Below are positions 1 through 13,200 of a DNA stretch of 64,000 bases, piece after piece. Position 1 is the first letter of the stretch, and every line of letters begins with the position of its first letter. Both the position numbers and the translations under genes were made by a program. This stretch comes from Anopheles merus. Taxonomy: Eukaryota; Arthropoda; Insecta; Diptera; Culicidae. The stretch is from positions 1 through 64,000 of the forward strand of contig NW_024427721.1 in assembly GCF_017562075.2 (NCBI RefSeq), read 5' to 3'. The notes below the pieces were generated by a model, which saw nothing but the letters and a program-made list of their open reading frames with translations, was not told the origin of the DNA and ran no database searches.

Positions 1-3000
1 CCAACGGTGAAAAATTATGTCTCCAGCTCTTCTGGTTCAAAAGTTATGGCCGTTTAAAGTTAGAGGGTTTTTTCTTCCAAAAACGCACCTCTCCTAGTGG
101 CCATGGTTGAAATTTTGACCAAAACACAAAGTCGTCAAATCTTGTTTTTAATTTACATGGGACCTCAGGCACATCAAACCAAAGCGATTGTATCAATTTT
201 GATGGTTTTTGCGAGAAAAAAAGTTTCATGGTGGGTCCATCGTGCCCCTATGAGATTTGGAGACTTTTTTGAAACCTTCAACTTCAGAGGCCATTTACTA
301 TGGCTGGCTTTGCTCTGATCTTAAATCCAAGAAAATTTCCATTGTGCAACTTTTAATTTCCTTTCCAACGGTGAAAAAATTATGTCTCTAGCTCTTCTGG
401 TTCAAAAGTTATGGCCGTTTTAAGTTAGAGGTTTTTTCTTCCAAAAACGCACCTCTCCTAGTGGCCATGGTTGAAATTTTGACCAAACACAAAGTCGTCA
501 AATCTTGTTTTAATTTACATGGGACCTCAAAGCACATCAAACCAAAGCGATTGGTATCAATTTTGATGGTTTTGCGAGAAAAAAGTTTCATGGTGGGTCC
601 ATCGTGCCCCTATGAGATTTGGAGACTTTTTTGAACCTTCAACTTCAGAAGGCCATTTACTATGGCTGGCTTTGCTCTGATCTTAAATCCAAGAAAATTT
701 CCATTGTGCATTGTGCACACTTTTAATTTCCTTTCCAACGGTGAAAAAATTATGTCTCTAGCTCTTCTGGTTTCAAAAGTTATGGCCGTTTAAAGTTAGA
801 GGTTTTTTTCTTCCAAAAACGCACCTCTCCTAGTGGCCATGGTTTGAAATTTTGACCAAAACACAAAGTCGTCAAATCTTGTTTTTATTTACATGGGACC
901 TCAAGGCACATCAAACCAAAGCGATTGGTATCAATTTGATGGTTTTTGCGAGAAAAAAGTTTCATGGTGGGTCCATCGTGCCCCTATGAGATTTGGAGAC
1001 TTTTTGAAACCTTCAACTTCAGAGGCCATTTACTATGGCTGGCTTGCTCTGATCTTAAATCCAAGAAATTTCCATTGTGCAACTTTTAATTTCCTTTCCA
1101 ACGGTGAAAAAATTATGTCTCTAGCTCTTCTGGTTCAAAAGTTATGGCCGTTTAAAGTTAGAGGTTTTTTCTTCCAAAAACGCACCTCTCCTAGTGCCAT
1201 GGTTGAAATTTTGACCAAAACCAAAGTCGTCAAATCTTGTTTTTATTTACATGGGACCTCAAGGCACATCAAACCAAAGCGATTGGTATCAATTTTGATG
1301 GTTTTTGCGAGAAAAAAGTTTCATGGTGGGTCCATCGGTGCCCCTATGAGATTTGGAGACTTTTTTGAAACCTTCAACTTCAGAGGCCATTTACTATGGC
1401 TGGCTTTGCTCTGATCTTAAATCCAAGAAAATTTCCATTGTGCAACTTTTAATTTCCTTTCCAACGGTGAAAAAATTATGTCTCTAGCTCTTCTGGTTCA
1501 AAAGTTATGGCCGTTTAAAGTTAGAGGTTTTTTCTTCCAAAAACGCACCTCTCCTAGTGGCCATGGTTGAAATTTTGACCAAAACACAAAGTCGTCAAAT
1601 CTTGTTTTTAATTTACATGGGACCTCAAGGCACATCAAACCAAAGCGATTGGTATCAATTTTGATGGTTTTTGCGAGAAAAAAGTTTCATGGTGGGTCCA
1701 TCGTGCCCCTATGAGATTTGGAGACTTTTTTGAAACCTTCAACTTCAGAGGCCATTTACTATGGCTGGCTTTGCTCTGATCTTAAATCCAAGAAAATTTC
1801 CATTGTGCAACTTTTAATTTCCTTTCCAACGGTGAAAAAATTATGTCTCTAGCTCTTCTGGTTCAAAAGTTATGGCCGTTTAAAGTTAGAGGTTTTTTTC
1901 TTCCAAAAACGCACCTCTCCTAGTGGCCATGGTTGAAATTTTGACCAAAACACAAAGTCGTCAAATCTTGTTTTTAATTTACATGGGACCTCAAGCACAT
2001 CAAACCAAAGCGATTGGTATCAATTTTGATGGTTTTTGCGAGAAAAAAGTTTCATGGTGGGTCCATCGTGCCCCTATGAGATTTGGAGACTTTTTTGAAA
2101 CCTTCAACTTCAGAGGCCATTTACTATGGCTGGCTTTGCTCTGATCTTAAATCCAAGAAAATTTCCATTGTGCAACTTTTAATTTCCTTTCCAACGGTGA
2201 AAAATTATGTCTCTAGCTCTTCTGGTTCAAAAGTTATGGCCGTTTAAAGTTAGAGGTTTTTTCTTCCAAAAACGCACCTCTCCTAGTGGCCATGGTTGAA
2301 ATTTTGACCAAAACACAAAGTCGTCAAATCTTGTTTTTATTTACATGGGACCTCAAGGCACATCAAACCAAAGCGATTGGTATCAATTTTGATGGTTTTT
2401 GCGAGAAAAAAGTTTCATGGTGGGTCCATCGTGCCCCTATGAGATTTGGAGACTTTTTTGAAACCTTCAACTTCAGAGGCCATTTACTATGGCTGGCTTT
2501 GCTCTGATCTTAAATCCAAGAAAATTTCCATTGTGCAACTTTTAATTTCCTTTCCAACGGTGAAAAATTATGTCTCTAGCTCTTCTGGTTCAAAAGTTAT
2601 GGCCGTTTAAAGTTAGAGGTTTTTTCTTCCAAAAACGCACCTCTCCTAGTGGCCATGGTTGAAATTTTGACCAAAACACAAAGTCGTCAAATCTTGTTTT
2701 TATTTACATGGGACCTCAAGGCACATCAAACCAAAGCGATTGGTATCAATTTTGATGGTTTTTGCGAGAAAAAAGTTTCATGGTGGGTCCATCGTGCCCC
2801 TATGAGATTTGGAGACTTTTTTGAAACCTTCAACTTCAGAGGCCATTTACTATGGCTGGCTTTGCTCTGATCTTAAATCCAAGAAAATTTCCATTGTGCA
2901 ACTTTTAATTTCCTTTCCAACGGTGAAAAAATTATGTCTCTAGCTCTTCTGGTTCAAAAGTTATGGCCGTTTAAAGTTAGAGGTTTTTTCTTCCAAAAAC

Positions 3001-3276
3001 GCACCTCTCCTAGTGGCCATGGTTGAAATTTTGACCAAACACAAAGTCGTCAAATCTTGTTTTTATTTACATGGGACCTCAAGCACATCAAACCAAAGCG
3101 ATTGGTATCAATTTTGATGGTTTTTGCGAGAAAAAGTTTCATGGTGGGTCCATCGTGCCCCTATGGATTTGGAGACTTTTTTGAAACCTTCAACTTCAGA
3201 GGCCATTTACTATGGCTGGCTTTGCTCTGATCTTAAATCCAAGAAAATTTTCATTGTGCAACTTTTAATTTCCTTT
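1..3276. repeat. Satellite A1, irregular indel-rich segment
   Basis: Nine A-type monomers start at about 1, 365, 735, 1098, 1461, 1826, 2191, 2554 and 2917, giving lengths of 364, 370, 363, 363, 365, 365, 363, 363 and 360 bp. Many single-base length changes occur in homopolymers (AAAAA/AAAAAA, TTTT/TTTTTT, CCAAAACC for CCAAAACACC-type positions). One 8-bp-scale microduplication lies near 705-720. The diagnostic bases are A1: CCATCGTGCC, CTATGAGATT and mostly ATTATGTCTC. The scatter contrasts with the clean units that follow. It may be a less-homogenised array edge or a poorly polished assembly stretch. Confidence 0.9.
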
Positions 3277-6200
3277 CCAACGGTGAAAAATTAAGTCTCT
3301 AGCTCTTCTGGTTCAAAAGTTATGGCCGTTTAAAGTTAGAGGTTTTTTCTTCCAAAAACGCACCTCTCCTAGTGGCCATGGTTGAAATTTTGACCAAAAC
3401 ACAAAGTCGTCAAATCTTGTTTTTATTTACATGGGACCTCAAGGCACATCAAACCAAAGCGATTGGTATCAATTTTGATGGTTTTTGCGAGAAAAAAGTT
3501 TCATGGTGGGTCCATCGTGCCCCTATGAGATTTGGAGACTTTTTTGAAACCTTCAACTTCAGAGGCCATTTACTATGGCTGGCTTTGCTCTGATCTTAAA
3601 TCCAAGAAAATTTCCATTGTGCAACTTTTAATTTCCTTTCCAACGGTGAAAAAATTATGTCTCTAGCTCTTCTGGTTCAAAAGTTATGGCCGTTTAAAGT
3701 TAGAGGTTTTTTCTTCCAAAAACGCACCTCTCCTAGTGGCCATGGTTGAAATTTTGACCAAAACACAAAGTCGTCAAATCTTGTTTTTATTTACATGGGA
3801 CCTCAAGGCACATCAAACCAAAGCGATTGGTATCAATTTTGATGGTTTTTGCGAGAAAAAAGTTTCATGGTGGGTCCATCGTGCCCCTATGAGATTGGAG
3901 ACTTTTTTGAAACCTTCAACTTCAGAGGCCATTTACTATGGCTGGCTTTGCTCTGATCTTAAATCCAAGAAAATTTTCATTGTGCAACTTTTAATTTCCT
4001 TTCCAACGGTGAAAAAATTAAGTCTCTAGCTCTTCTGGTTCAAAAGTTATGGCCGTTTAAAGTTAGAGGTTTTTTCTTCCAAAAACGCACCTCTCCTAGT
4101 GGCCATGGTTGAAATTTTGACCAAAACACAAAGTCGTCAAATCTTGTTTTTATTTACATGGGACCTCAAGGCACATCAAACCAAAGCGATTGGTATCAAT
4201 TTTGATGGTTTTTGCGAGAAAAAAGTTTCATGGTGGGTCCATCGTGCCCCTATGAGATTTGGAGACTTTTTTGAAACCTTCAACTTCAGAGGCCATTTAC
4301 TATGGCTGGCTTTGCTCTGATCTTAAATCCAAGAAAATTTCATTGTGCAACTTTTAATTTCCTTTCCAACGGTGAAAAAATTATGTCTCTAGCTCTTCTG
4401 GTTCAAAAGTTATGGCCGTTTAAAGTTAGAGGTTTTTTCTTCCAAAAACGCACCTCTCCTAGTGGCCATGGTTGAAATTTTGACCAAAACACAAAGTCGT
4501 CAAATCTTGTTTTTATTTACATGGGACCTCAAGGCACATCAAGACAAAGCGATTGGTATCAATTTTGATGGTTTTTGCGAGAAAAAAGTTTCATGGTGGG
4601 TCCATCGTGCCCCTATGAGATTTGGAGACTTTTTTGAAACCTTCAACTTCAGAGGCCATTTACTATGGCTGGCTTTGCTCTGATCTTAAATCCAAGAAAA
4701 TTTCCATTGTGCAACTTTTAATTTCCTTTCCAACGGTGAAAAAATTATGTCTCTAGCTCTTCTGGTTCAAAAGTTATGGCCGTTTAAAGTTAGAGGTTTT
4801 TTCTTCCAAAAACGCACCTCTCCTAGTGGCCATGGTTGAAATTTTGACCAAAACACAAAGTCGTCAAATCTTGTTTTTATTTACATGGGACCTCAAGCAC
4901 ATCAAACCAAAGCGATTGGTATCAATTTTGATGGTTTTTGCGAGAAAAAAGTTTCATGGTGGGTCCATCGTGCCCCTATGAGATTTGGAGACTTTTTTGA
5001 AACCTTCAACTTCAGAGGCCATTTACTATGGCTGGCTTTGCTCTGATCTTAAATCCAAGAAAATTTCCATTGTGCAACTTTTAATTTCCTTTCCAACGGT
5101 GAAAAAATTATGTCTCTAGCTCTTCTGGTTCAAAAGTTATGGCCGTTTAAAGTTAGAGGTTTTTTCTTCCAAAAACGCACCTCTCCTAGTGGCCATGGTT
5201 GAAATTTTGACCAAAACACAAAGTCGTCAAATCTTGTTTTTATTTACATGGGACCTCAAGGCACATCAAACCAAAGCGATTGGTATCAATTTTGATGGTT
5301 TTTGCGAGAAAAAAGTTTCATGGTGGGTCCATCGTGCCCCTATGAGATTTGGAGACTTTTTTGAAACCTTCAACTTCAGAGGCCATTTACTATGGCTGGC
5401 TTTGCTCTGATCTTAAATCCAAGAAAATTTCCATTGTGCAACTTTTAATTTCCTTTCCAACGGTGAAAAAATTATGTCTCTAGCTCTTCTGGTTCAAAAG
5501 TTATGGCCGTTTAAAGTTAGAGGTTTTTTCTTCCAAAAACGCACCTCTCCTAGTGGCCATGGTTGAAATTTTGACCAAAACACAAAGTCGTCAAATCTTG
5601 TTTTTATTTACATGGGACCTCAAGGCACATCAAACCAAAGCGATTGGTATCAATTTTGATGGTTTTTGCGAGAAAAAAGTTTCATGGTGGGTCCATCGTG
5701 CCCCTATGAGATTTGGAGACTTTTTTGAAACCTTCAACTTCAGAGGCCATTTACTATGGCTGGCTTTGCTCTGATCTTAAATCCAAGAAAATTTCCATTG
5801 TGCAACTTTTAATTTCCTTTCCAACGGTGAAAAAATTATGTCTCTAGCTCTTCTGGTTCAAAAGTTATGGCCGTTTAAAGTTAGAGGTTTTTTCTTCCAA
5901 AAACGCACCTCTCCTAGTGGCCATGGTTGAAATTTTGACCAAAACACAAAGTCGTCAAATCTTGTTTTTATTTACATGGGACCTCAAGGCACATCAAACC
6001 AAAGCGATTGGTATCAATTTTGATGGTTTTTGCGAGAAAAAAGTTTCATGGTGGGTCCATCGTGCCCCTATGAGATTTGGAGACTTTTTTGAAACCTTCA
6101 ACTTCAGAGGCCATTTACTATGGCTGGCTTTGCTCTGATCTTAAATCCAAGAAAATTTCCATTGTGCAACTTTTAATTTCCTTTCCAACGGTGAAAAAAT

Positions 6201-6911
6201 TATGTCTCTAGCTCTTCTGGTTCAAAAGTTATGGCCGTTTAAAGTTAGAGGTTTTTTCTTCCAAAAACGCACCTCTCCTAGTGGCCATGGTTGAAATTTT
6301 GACCAAAACACAAAGTCGTCAAATCTTGTTTTATTTACATGGGACCTCAAGGCACATCAAACCAAAGCGATTGGTATCAATTTTGATGGTTTTTGCGAGA
6401 AAAAAGTTTCATGGTGGGTCCATCGTGCCCCTATGAGATTTGGAGACTTTTTTGAAACCTTCAACTTCAGAGGCCATTTACTATGGCTGGCTTTGCTCTG
6501 ATCTTAAATCCAAGAAAATTTCCATTGTGCAACTTTTAATTTCCTTTCCAACGGTGAAAAAATTATGTCTCTAGCTCTTCTGGTTCAAAAGTTATGGCCG
6601 TTTAAAGTTAGAGGTTTTTTCTTCCAAAAACGCACCTCTCCTAGTGGCCATGGTTGAAATTTTGACCAAAACACAAAGTCGTCAAATCTTGTTTTTATTT
6701 ACATGGGACCTCAAGGCACATCAAACCAAAGCGATTGGTATCAATTTTGATGGTTTTTGCGAGAAAAAAGTTTCATGGTGGGTCCATCGTGCCCCTATGA
6801 GATTTGGAGACTTTTTTGAAACCTTCAACTTCAGAGGCCATTTACTATGGCTGGCTTTGCTCTGATCTTAAATCCAAGAAAATTTCCATTGTGCAACTTT
6901 TAATTTCCTTT

Positions 6912-7275
6912 CCAACGGTGAAAAAATTATGTCTCTAGCTCTTCTGGTTCAAAAGTTATGGCCGTTTAAAGTTAGAGGTTTTTTCTTCCAAAAACGCACC
7001 TCTCCTAGTGGCCATGGTTGAAATTTTGACCAAAACACAAAGTCGTCAAATCTTGTTTTTATTTACATGGGACCTCAAGGCACATCAAACCAAAGCGATT
7101 GGTATCAATTTTGATGGTTTTTGCGAGAAAAAAGTTTCATGGTGGGTCCATCGTGCCCCTATGAGATTTGGAGACTTTTTTGAAACCTTCAACTTCAGAG
7201 GCCATTTACTATGGCTGGCTTTGCTCTGATCTTAAATCCAAGAAAATTTCCATTGTGCAACTTTTAATTTCCTTT
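6912..7275 (+). repeat. Representative A1 monomer (364 bp)
   Basis: A typical unit, taken from one CCAACGGTG anchor to the next. It holds, in order: an A6 tract (6,921-6,926), the left arm of an imperfect inverted repeat (6,979-6,995), a single NcoI-type CCATGG in GGCCATGGTT, a long block that is also invariant in B (about 7,018-7,058), the right arm (7,117-7,133), the A1 diagnostic site CCATCGTGCCCCTATGAG, a T6 tract (7,176-7,181), and the A form of the variable cassette (7,205-7,261). A 73-codon open frame starting at GTG crosses much of the unit but has no coding support. Confidence 0.95.
6979..7133. repeat. Imperfect inverted repeat inside the monomer (representative)
   Basis: The left arm at 6,979-6,995 (TTTTTTCTTCCAAAAAC) and the right arm at 7,117-7,133 (GTTTTTGCGAGAAAAAA) match as reverse complements at 15 of 17 positions, with 121 bp between them. 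Both arms are preserved in A1, A2, A3 and B apart from occasional homopolymer indels. The pair could form a stem in single-stranded DNA or RNA. The arms are low-complexity, so part of the match could be due to composition. Function is unknown. Confidence 0.6.
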
Positions 7276-10200
7276 CCAACGGTGAAAAAATTATGTCTCT
7301 AGCTCTTCTGGTTCAAAAGTTATGGCCGTTTAAAGTTAGAGGTTTTTTCTTCCAAAAACGCACCTCTCCTAGTGGCCATGGTTGAAATTTTGACCAAAAC
7401 ACAAAGTCGTCAAATCTTGTTTTTATTTACATGGGACCTCAAGGCACATCAAACCAAAGCGATTGGTATCAATTTTGATGGTTTTTGCGAGAAAAAAGTT
7501 TCATGGTGGGTCCATCGTGCCCCTATGAGATTTGGAGACTTTTTTGAAACCTTCAACTTCAGAGGCCATTTACTATGGCTGGCTTTGCTCTGATCTTAAA
7601 TCCAAGAAAATTTCCATTGTGCAACTTTTAATTTCCTTTCCAACGGTGAAAAAATTATGTCTCTAGCTCTTCTGGTTCAAAAGTTATGGCCGTTTAAAGT
7701 TAGAGGTTTTTTCTTCCAAAAACGCACCTCTCCTAGTGGCCATGGTTGAAATTTTGACCAAAACACAAAGTCGTCAAATCTTGTTTTTATTTACATGGGA
7801 CCTCAAGGCACATCAAACCAAAGCGATTGGTATCAATTTTGATGGTTTTTGCGAGAAAAAAGTTTCATGGTGGGTCCATCGTGCCCCTATGAGATTTGGA
7901 GACTTTTTTGAAACCTTCAACTTCAGAGGCCATTTACTATGGCTGGCTTTGCTCTGATCTTAAATCCAAGAAAATTTCCATTGTGCAACTTTTAATTTCC
8001 TTTCCAACGGTGAAAAAATTATGTCTCTAGCTCTTCTGGTTCAAAAGTTATGGCCGTTTAAAGTTAGAGGTTTTTTCTTCCAAAAACGCACCTCTCCTAG
8101 TGGCCATGGTTGAAATTTTGACCAAAACACAAAGTCGTCAAATCTTGTTTTATTTACATGGGACCTCAAGGCACATCAAACCAAAGCGATTGGTATCAAT
8201 TTTGATGGTTTTTGCGAGAAAAAAGTTTCATGGTGGGTCCATCGTGCCCCTATGAGATTTGGAGACTTTTTTGAAACCTTCAACTTCAGAGGCCATTTAC
8301 TATGGCTGGCTTTGCTCTGATCTTAAATCCAAGAAAATTTCATTGTGCAACTTTTAATTTCCTTTCCAACGGTGAAAAAATTATGTCTCTAGCTCTTCTG
8401 GTTCAAAAGTTATGGCCGTTTAAAGTTAGAGGTTTTTTCTTCCAAAAACGCACCTCTCCTAGTGGCCATGGTTGAAATTTTGACCAAAACACAAAGTCGT
8501 CAAATCTTGTTTTTATTTACATGGGACCTCAAGGCACATCAAACCAAAGCGATTGGTATCAATTTTGATGGTTTTTGCGAGAAAAAAGTTTCATGGTGGG
8601 TCCATCGTGCCCCTATGAGATTTGGAGACTTTTTTGAAACCTTCAACTTCAGAGGCCATTTACTATGGCTGGCTTTGCTCTGATCTTAAATCCAAGAAAA
8701 TTTCCATTGTGCAACTTTTAATTTCCTTTCCAACGGTGAAAAAATTATGTCTCTAGCTCTTCTGGTTCAAAAGTTATGGCCGTTTAAAGTTAGAGGTTTT
8801 TTCTTCCAAAAACGCACCTCTCCTAGTGGCCATGGTTGAAATTTTGACCAAAACACAAAGTCGTCAAATCTTGTTTTTATTTACATGGGACCTCAAGGCA
8901 CATCAAACCAAAGCGATTGGTATCAATTTTGATGGTTTTTGCGAGAAAAAAGTTTCATGGTGGGTCCATCGTGCCCCTATGAGATTTGGAGACTTTTTTG
9001 AAACCTTCAACTTCAGAGGCCATTTACTATGGCTGGCTTTGCTCTGATCTTAAATCCAAGAAAATTTCCATTGTGCAACTTTTAATTTCCTTTCCAACGG
9101 TGAAAAAATTATGTCTCTAGCTCTTCTGGTTCAAAAGTTATGGCCGTTTAAAGTTAGAGGTTTTTTCTTCCAAAAACGCACCTCTCCTAGTGGCCATGGT
9201 TGAAATTTTGACCAAAACACAAAGTCGTCAAATCTTGTTTTAATTTACATGGGACCTCAAGGCACATCAAACCAAAGCGATTGGTATCAATTTTGATGGT
9301 TTTTGCGAGAAAAAAGTTTCATGGTGGGTCCATCGTGCCCCTATGAGATTTGGAGACTTTTTTGAAACCTTCAACTTCAGAGGCCATTTACTATGGCTGG
9401 CTTTGCTCTGATCTTAAATCCAAGAAAATTTCCATTGTGCAACTTTTAATTTCCTTTCCAACGGTGAAAAAATTATGTCTCTAGCTCTTCTGGTTCAAAA
9501 GTTATGGCCGTTTAAAGTTAGAGGTTTTTTCTTCCAAAAACGCACCTCTCCTAGTGGCCATGGTTGAAATTTTGACCAAAACACAAAGTCGTCAAATCTT
9601 GTTTTTATTTACATGGGACCTCAAGGCACATCAAACCAAAGCGATTGGTATCAATTTTGATGGTTTTTGCGAGAAAAAAGTTTCATGGTGGGTCCATCGT
9701 GCCCCTATGAGATTTGGAGACTTTTTTGAAACCTTCAACTTCAGAGGCCATTTACTATGGCTGGCTTTGCTCTGATCTTAAATCCAAGAAAATTTCCATT
9801 GTGCAACTTTTAATTTCCTTTCCAACGGTGAAAAAATTATGTCTCTAGCTCTTCTGGTTCAAAAGTTATGGCCGTTTAAAGTTAGAGGTTTTTTCTTCCA
9901 AAAACGCACCTCTCCTAGTGGCCATGGTTGAAATTTTGACCAAAACACAAAGTCGTCAAATCTTGTTTTTATTTACATGGGACCTCAAGGCACATCAAAC
10001 CAAAGCGATTGGTATCAATTTTGATGGTTTTTGCGAGAAAAAAGTTTCATGGTGGGTCCATCGTGCCCCTATGAGATTTGGAGACTTTTTTGAAACCTTC
10101 AACTTCAGAGGCCATTTACTATGGCTGGCTTTGCTCTGATCTTAAATCCAAGAAAATTTCCATTGTGCAACTTTTAATTTCCTTTCCAACGGTGAAAAAA

Positions 10201-13200
10201 TTATGTCTCTAGCTCTTCTGGTTCAAAAGTTATGGCCGTTTAAAGTTAGAGGTTTTTTCTTCCAAAAACGCACCTCTCCTAGTGGCCATGGTTGAAATTT
10301 TGACCAAAACACAAAGTCGTCAAATCTTGTTTTTATTTACATGGGACCTCAAGGCACATCAAACCAAAGCGATTGGTATCAATTTTGATGGTTTTTGCGA
10401 GAAAAAAGTTTCATGGTGGGTCCATCGTGCCCCTATGAGATTTGGAGACTTTTTTGAAACCTTCAACTTCAGAGGCCATTTACTATGGCTGGCTTTGCTC
10501 TGATCTTAAATCCAAGAAAATTTTCATTGTGCAACTTTTAATTTCCTTTCCAACGGTGAAAAATTATGTCTCTAGCTCTTCTGGTTCAAAAGTTATGGCC
10601 GTTTAAAGTTAGAGGTTTTTTCTTCCAAAAACGCACCTCTCCTAGTGGCCATGGTTGAAATTTTGACCAAAACACAAAGTCGTCAAATCTTGTTTTTATT
10701 TACATGGGACCTCAAGGCACATCAAACCAAAGCGATTGGTATCAATTTTGATGGTTTTTGCGAGAAAAAAGTTTCATGGTGGGTCCATCGTGCCCCTATG
10801 ATTTGGAGACTTTTTTGAAACCTTCAACTTCAGAGGCCATTTACTATGGCTGGCTTTGCTCTGATCTTAAATCCAAGAAAATTTCCATTGTGCAACTTTT
10901 AATTTCCTTTCCAACGGTGAAAAAATTATGTCTCTAGCTCTTCTGGTTCAAAAGTTATGGCCGTTTAAAGTTAGAGGTTTTTTCTTCCAAAAACGCACCT
11001 CTCCTAGTGGCCATGGTTGAAATTTTGACCAAAACACAAAGTCGTCAAATCTTGTTTTATTTACATGGGACCTCAAGGCACATCAAACCAAAGCGATTGG
11101 TATCAATTTTGATGGTTTTTGCGAGAAAAAAGTTTCATGGTGGGTCCATCGTGCCCCTATGAGATTTGGAGACTTTTTTGAAACCTTCAACTTCAGAGGC
11201 CATTTACTATGGCTGGCTTTGCTCTGATCTTAAATCCAAGAAAATTTCCATTGTGCAACTTTTAATTTCCTTTCCAACGGTGAAAAAATTATGTCTCTAG
11301 CTCTTCTGGTTCAAAAGTTATGGCCGTTTAAAGTTAGAGGTTTTTTCTTCCAAAAACGCACCTCTCCTAGTGGCCATGGTTGAAATTTTGACCAAAACAC
11401 AAAGTCGTCAAATCTTGTTTTTATTTACATGGGACCTCAAGGCACATCAAACCAAAGCGATTGGTATCAATTTTGATGGTTTTTGCGAGAAAAAAGTTTC
11501 ATGGTGGGTCCATCGTGCCCCTATGAGATTTGGAGACTTTTTTGAAACCTTCAACTTCAGAGGCCATTTACTATGGCTGGCTTTGCTCTGATCTTAAATC
11601 CAAGAAAATTTCCATTGTGCAACTTTTAATTTCCTTTCCAACGGTGAAAAAATTATGTCTCTAGCTCTTCTGGTTCAAAAGTTATGGCCGTTTAAAGTTA
11701 GAGGTTTTTTCTTCCAAAAACGCACCTCTCCTAGTGGCCATGGTTGAAATTTTGACCAAAACACAAAGTCGTCAAATCTTGTTTTTATTTACATGGGACC
11801 TCAAGGCACATCAAACCAAAGCGATTGGTATCAATTTTGATGGTTTTTGCGAGAAAAAAGTTTCATGGTGGGTCCATCGTGCCCCTATGAGATTTGGAGA
11901 CTTTTTTGAAACCTTCAACTTCAGAGGCCATTTACTATGGCTGGCTTTGCTCTGATCTTAAATCCAAGAAAATTTCCATTGTGCAACTTTTAATTTCCTT
12001 TCCAACGGTGAAAAAATTATGTCTCTAGCTCTTCTGGTTCAAAAGTTATGGCCGTTTAAAGTTAGAGGTTTTTTCTTCCAAAAACGCACCTCTCCTAGTG
12101 GCCATGGTTGAAATTTTGACCAAAACACAAAGTCGTCAAATCTTGTTTTTATTTACATGGGACCTCAAGGCACATCAAACCAAAGCGATTGGTATCAATT
12201 TTGATGGTTTTTGCGAGAAAAAAGTTTCATGGTGGGTCCATCGTGCCCCTATGAGATTTGGAGACTTTTTTGAAACCTTCAACTTCAGAGGCCATTTACT
12301 ATGGCTGGCTTTGCTCTGATCTTAAATCCAAGAAAATTTCCATTGTGCAACTTTTAATTTCCTTTCCAACGGTGAAAAAATTATGTCTCTAGCTCTTCTG
12401 GTTCAAAAGTTATGGCCGTTTAAAGTTAGAGGTTTTTTCTTCCAAAAACGCACCTCTCCTAGTGGCCATGGTTGAAATTTTGACCAAAACACAAAGTCGT
12501 CAAATCTTGTTTTTATTTACATGGGACCTCAAGGCACATCAAACCAAAGCGATTGGTATCAATTTTGATGGTTTTTGCGAGAAAAAAGTTTCATGGTGGG
12601 TCCATCGTGCCCCTATGAGATTTGGAGACTTTTTTGAAACCTTCAACTTCAGAGGCCATTTACTATGGCTGGCTTTGCTCTGATCTTAAATCCAAGAAAA
12701 TTTCCATTGTGCAACTTTTAATTTCCTTTCCAACGGTGAAAAAATTATGTCTCTAGCTCTTCTGGTTCAAAAGTTATGGCCGTTTAAAGTTAGAGGTTTT
12801 TTCTTCCAAAAACGCACCTCTCCTAGTGGCCATGGTTGAAATTTTGACCAAAACACAAAGTCGTCAAATCTTGTTTTTATTTACATGGGACCTCAAGGCA
12901 CATCAAACCAAAGCGATTGGTATCAATTTTGATGGTTTTTGCGAGAAAAAAGTTTCATGGTGGGTCCATCGTGCCCCTATGAGATTTGGAGACTTTTTTG
13001 AAACCTTCAACTTCAGAGGCCATTTACTATGGCTGGCTTTGCTCTGATCTTAAATCCAAGAAAATTTCCATTGTGCAACTTTTAATTTCCTTTCCAACGG
13101 TGAAAAAATTATGTCTCTAGCTCTTCTGGTTCAAAAGTTATGGCCGTTTAAAGTTAGAGGTTTTTTCTTCCAAAAACGCACCTCTCCTAGTGGCCATGGT

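Noticed and set aside
97..318. Recurrent 73-codon open frame in A units (and 60- and 67-codon forms) as a small gene family
   Set aside because: It repeats only because the DNA repeats. One-base indels shift or cut it in many units, it starts at GTG, and its product has no recognisable domain. A3 units use another frame at the same place. No codon-type pattern of change is seen.
7097..7107. TTGGTATCAA as a retrotransposon primer-binding site (plant tRNA-Met type begins TGGTATCA)
   Set aside because: Only eight bases agree and the next bases do not. B units have TGGTACCG instead, and there is no LTR end, polypurine tract or coding remnant nearby.
7205..7261. Monomer as an obvious dimer of two ~182-bp halves
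   Set aside because: Reading one half against the other I find only short A/T-rich matches and one inverted, not direct, similarity.
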